A stretch of DNA of 5,776 bases from NCBI GenBank assembly GCA_035455265.1, contig DATIFK010000142.1, forward strand, positions 1 through 5,776, given 5' to 3'. This DNA is from MGOM01 sp035455265 (GTDB lineage: Bacteria; Chloroflexota; Anaerolineae; Anaerolineales; E44-bin32). The translations under genes were made by a program, and so were the position numbers. The notes under the pieces were generated by a model, which was not told the origin of the DNA, did no database searches, and saw only the letters and a program-made list of their open reading frames with translations. Shown piece after piece: positions 5,671-5,776 of this stretch; within the stretch, counting starts at the first letter, position 1; each line of letters begins with the position of its first letter.

Positions 5671-5706
5671 ATGCTACGATGCTGGCAGGACGGACCGGAG
5701 GATGAG

Positions 5707-5776
5707 ATGGCCCTTCAGCGAATGCCCACGATCAGCGAAGCCGTAGAACTCGCCGTTCAGAAGGTCCGGTCGAAGG
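5707..5776 (+). CDS. Start of an unidentified gene (partial, runs off the right edge)
   Basis: An open frame starts at ATG 5707 with GGAGG 5 nt upstream, an ideal ribosome binding site, and continues without a stop to the window end. The 23 visible residues begin MALQRMPTISEAVELAVQKV and look like the start of an amphipathic helix. That is too little to assign a family. An earlier ATG at 5702 meets a stop after 14 codons and is rejected. The weak -10-like TACGAT (5675-5680) has no fitting -35. Confidence 0.7.
   Translation, partial: MALQRMPTISEAVELAVQKVRSK

Larger units (their letters stand above)
5100..5706. other. Gene-free intergenic stretch between divergent genes
   Basis: No open frame in these 607 bp shows a protein family pattern; the frames present are short, rich in Arg, Pro and Ser, and overlap each other on both strands. 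The stretch carries the CheY-like promoter candidate at its left end, an inverted repeat at 5385-5413, four AGG trinucleotides in a row (5415-5426), GGCGC-type repeats at 5634-5670, and the start-proximal region of the plus-strand gene at 5707. I looked for the signatures of tmRNA, RNase P RNA, SRP RNA and common riboswitches and did not recognise any. Its length is unusual against the overlapping genes to the left. Confidence 0.7.

Overview
The window is GC-rich, gene-dense bacterial DNA. Several proteins resemble types I associate with Chloroflexota (Anaerolineae-like): a LysM + Ig-like + M23 peptidase, a divergent DUF192 protein, a DUF2007 protein, and an uncharacterised 531-aa/144-aa pair. 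This assignment comes from remembered protein style, not a search, and is only moderately secure.

Layout, left to right. Positions 1-298 (minus) hold the N-terminal receiver half of a NarL/LuxR-type response regulator cut by the window edge. Directly upstream of it on the same strand is a tRNA-Arg(TCT) gene at 331-403 with a near-consensus sigma70-type promoter (412-440). Just beyond that promoter lie two tracts of tandem heptamers (445-472 and 495-571). The larger one ends 5 nt short of the stop codon of a two-gene minus-strand operon (144-aa and 531-aa proteins, 577-2603). Those two genes overlap by ATGA, so they are probably translationally coupled. Both carry winged-helix-like segments but have no function I can name.

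A compact divergent promoter near 2624-2631 serves that operon and a small plus-strand DUF2007 gene (2654-2908). The DUF2007 gene converges on a minus-strand cluster, and the two opposing stop codons share the tetramer CTAG. In transcription order the cluster is a CheY-like single-domain response regulator (5099-4710), an intrinsic terminator-like hairpin, a DUF192 protein (4645-4271), and a secreted LysM/M23 peptidoglycan endopeptidase (4287-2905) overlapping DUF192 by 17 nt.

From 5100 to 5706 there is a 607-bp stretch with no credible protein gene. It holds the likely promoter of the CheY-like gene, a perfect 12-bp inverted repeat inside a possible larger RNA fold, and a small cluster of GGCGC-containing repeats. 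At the right edge a new plus-strand gene starts at 5707 behind a strong ribosome binding site and runs out of the window.

The genes look like ordinary chromosomal housekeeping, signalling and envelope functions. I see no transposase, phage, CRISPR or recognised defence gene. The least explained items are the uncharacterised 531/144-aa pair, the heptamer tracts and the structured 5361-5464 region.
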